From positions 1-7,895 of the forward strand of contig JAOZLO010000097.1 in NCBI GenBank assembly GCA_029934775.1: a DNA stretch of 7,895 nucleotides. Reading direction: 5' to 3'. Positions within the stretch are counted from its first letter, which is position 1; each line of letters starts with the position of its first letter. Source of the DNA: Desulfocapsaceae bacterium (GTDB lineage: Bacteria > Desulfobacterota > Desulfobulbia > Desulfobulbales > Desulfocapsaceae). The notes below the pieces were generated by a model, which was not told where the DNA came from, made no database searches, and was given only the letters and a program-made list of their open reading frames with translations. Below, in pieces: positions 7,017 to 7,895 of the stretch. A program made the translations under genes and the position numbers.

Positions 7017-7678
7017 GGGGTTCCTCCTTTTGAATCAGGGTTCGGCCTGGTTTTCTCTATAAAAATGACAATAGCATTTTCCATCGTTTCCATCTTCTGC
7101 TGCGGGGGAACCTGGTGGGCAAATTTTGCCTTATCACACTGTTCAAGGCATGTCTGCAGTTCAACCCTGCAGCTTCGGATTGCTCGATCGGTGGAAGATT
7201 TATTGAGATCAGAGAGAAATTCTCTGGTGGTTTGCCGTGTTGATTTGATGGCAAAACGGGATTCAACATAGTTTCGGAGTATCAGGGAAACCCTGTTCAT
7301 ATAGTGCAATGCCAGGTTAGAAGAGAGCAATTCCCTGGCCTGGCTGAGTTCGGCGAGAGCTGTTTCCCAGGGAGGGACTGGTGCGGGCATAGGTTTTTTT
7401 CTCTTCTTTATGTAGAGAGCAATAGCAAAAAGAAGGAGGAGCAACAAGATGATGATAGTTGCATAGATCAGGATCCGTGATTGTTTTTGTAATTCCACCG
7501 GGCCGTGTATGTCCCTTAATTCTTGGAGTTGACCATTTGGTTGTAGTTGTTGCTGAGGGGTTGCATTTTTTTGCGGTTGATTAAGCAGGGTAAGCACTTC
7601 CTCGTTACCCTTCTCTGCCGATGCGGAGGGAGGCAGAAGAGAGATAAGCAGGATAAAAAGGATGAACAGGTTTTTCAT
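7013..7678 (-). CDS. DUF4381-like membrane protein of the MoxR/Bat cluster
   Basis: A 221-residue protein. Residues 1-21 form a signal peptide (MKNLFILFILLISLLPPSASA). A short Q/P-rich periplasmic segment (22-68) contains LRDIHGP at 54-60, the hallmark start of DUF4381 proteins. One membrane helix (about 69-90) is followed by a basic stop-transfer (KKRKK). A helical cytoplasmic domain of about 130 residues follows, with the family-like segments PWETALAELSQARELL and ILRNYVESRF. DUF4381 proteins occur between the DUF58 and VWA genes in MoxR clusters; their biochemical role is unknown, and bridging the cytoplasmic MoxR/DUF58 pair to the membrane VWA proteins is my inference. Two ATGs are adjacent (7681 and 7678). 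AAGGAGG at 7684-7690 is only 2 bases from the first but 5 from the second, so I choose 7678, giving a one-base TGATG overlap with the DUF58 stop. Confidence 0.82.
   Translation of the reverse strand: MKNLFILFILLISLLPPSASAEKGNEEVLTLLNQPQKNATPQQQLQPNGQLQELRDIHGPVELQKQSRILIYATIIILLLLLLFAIALYIKKRKKPMPAPVPPWETALAELSQARELLSSNLALHYMNRVSLILRNYVESRFAIKSTRQTTREFLSDLNKSSTDRAIRSCRVELQTCLEQCDKAKFAHQVPPQQKMETMENAIVIFIEKTRPNPDSKGGTP
7023..7029 (-). promoter_or_regulatory. Strong ribosome-binding site for the GTG start of batA
   Basis: A full AAGGAGG, 6 bases before the GTG at 7016, supports this non-ATG start. The first downstream in-frame ATG would already lie inside the VWA domain. Confidence 0.75.
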
Positions 7679-7895
7679 CATGCCCTCCTTCCTTTTCGAG
7701 TGCCAAAAAAACTGAGTAGAGGAGGGATATACGGAGCGTCAGTGAATAGATTGAGGATATCTATTCCTGCAGATCGGATTGTTTTCTGCAGAGACATGTG
7801 TCGCGTTTTTGCATGTTCACTGTATTGCTGTCGAATGTTTGGATCAGAGGTATTGAGTTCGACCTGTTCATCATTTTCTGCATCCTCAAGGGTCA
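7678..7895 (-). CDS. DUF58 domain protein, C-terminal fragment (gene begins beyond the right edge)
   Basis: The last 71 residues of a leftward protein are present, ending at a TGA (7680-7678). The reading VELNTSDPNIRQQYSEHA is followed by a SLQKTIRSAGIDILNLFTD segment and by PYIPPLLSFFGTRKGRR. This matches the end of DUF58 proteins: a Y-x-E-x-A helix, a basic K-T-I-R helix, the GID(I/L)L strand, then PYI-x-x-L-x-x-FF and a basic tail. DUF58 is related to VWA domains and is normally encoded between moxR and the VWA genes; it is presumed to work with the MoxR ATPase in the cytoplasm. The stop overlaps the next gene by one base. The N-terminal part, including the DUF58 core, is outside the window, so its integrity cannot be judged. 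Confidence 0.85.
   Translation of the reverse strand, partial: TLEDAENDEQVELNTSDPNIRQQYSEHAKTRHMSLQKTIRSAGIDILNLFTDAPYIPPLLSFFGTRKGRRA
7684..7690 (-). promoter_or_regulatory. Ribosome-binding site deciding the DUF4381-like start
   Basis: AAGGAGG sits inside the last codons of the DUF58 gene. Its 5-base spacing favours the second of two adjacent ATG codons (7678) over the first (7681). Confidence 0.65.

Noticed and set aside
6631..7062. 143-codon plus-strand ORF opposite batA
   Set aside because: It is an arginine/serine-rich frame antisense to well-recognised BatA codons, so it is a shadow.

Overview
The window looks like chromosomal DNA of a Gram-negative, probably anaerobic bacterium. Gene content and protein style suggest the Desulfobacterota (sulfate-reducer/Desulfobulbales-like), but that is inference from a complete Bat-type operon beside a shikimate kinase/3-dehydroquinate synthase-like fusion; no rRNA or other taxonomic marker is present.

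Layout. Positions 1-51 hold the probable first 17 codons of a leftward gene that leaves the window. Positions 52-361 are non-coding and would carry the divergent promoters of that gene and of the rightward gene at 362-1507. That rightward gene encodes a fused AroK-AroB-like protein. It ends about where the metal-binding C-terminal half of dehydroquinate synthase should begin, and several substrate- and NAD-binding positions are altered. It faces a long leftward operon across a 54-base gap.

The operon runs from the right edge to 1562 on the minus strand: the C-terminal end of a DUF58 protein, a membrane-anchored DUF4381-like protein, BatA (VWA), a BatB-BatC fusion (VWA plus TPR plus charged tail), BatD (oxygen-tolerance family) and BatE (TPR plus SH3-like). 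Four of the five junctions overlap by 1 or 4 bases and the fifth has a 15-base gap, so the genes are almost certainly co-transcribed and mostly translationally coupled. A MoxR-type AAA+ ATPase would be expected just beyond the right edge.

How they work together. MoxR-DUF58-VWA-Bat clusters are understood as chaperone-like envelope systems. A cytoplasmic MoxR ATPase and DUF58 protein would act with membrane-anchored VWA proteins whose MIDAS domains face the periplasm. The TPR and BatD proteins would form the periplasmic part of the complex. 'Bat' comes from Bacteroides aerotolerance; the biochemical function is still not settled.

The operon is a known type with a compact fused architecture. 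The least ordinary item is the truncated, motif-altered AroK-AroB fusion, which may be a pseudoenzyme or an early-stage pseudogene. I found no RNA gene, mobile element, CRISPR array or convincing terminator.
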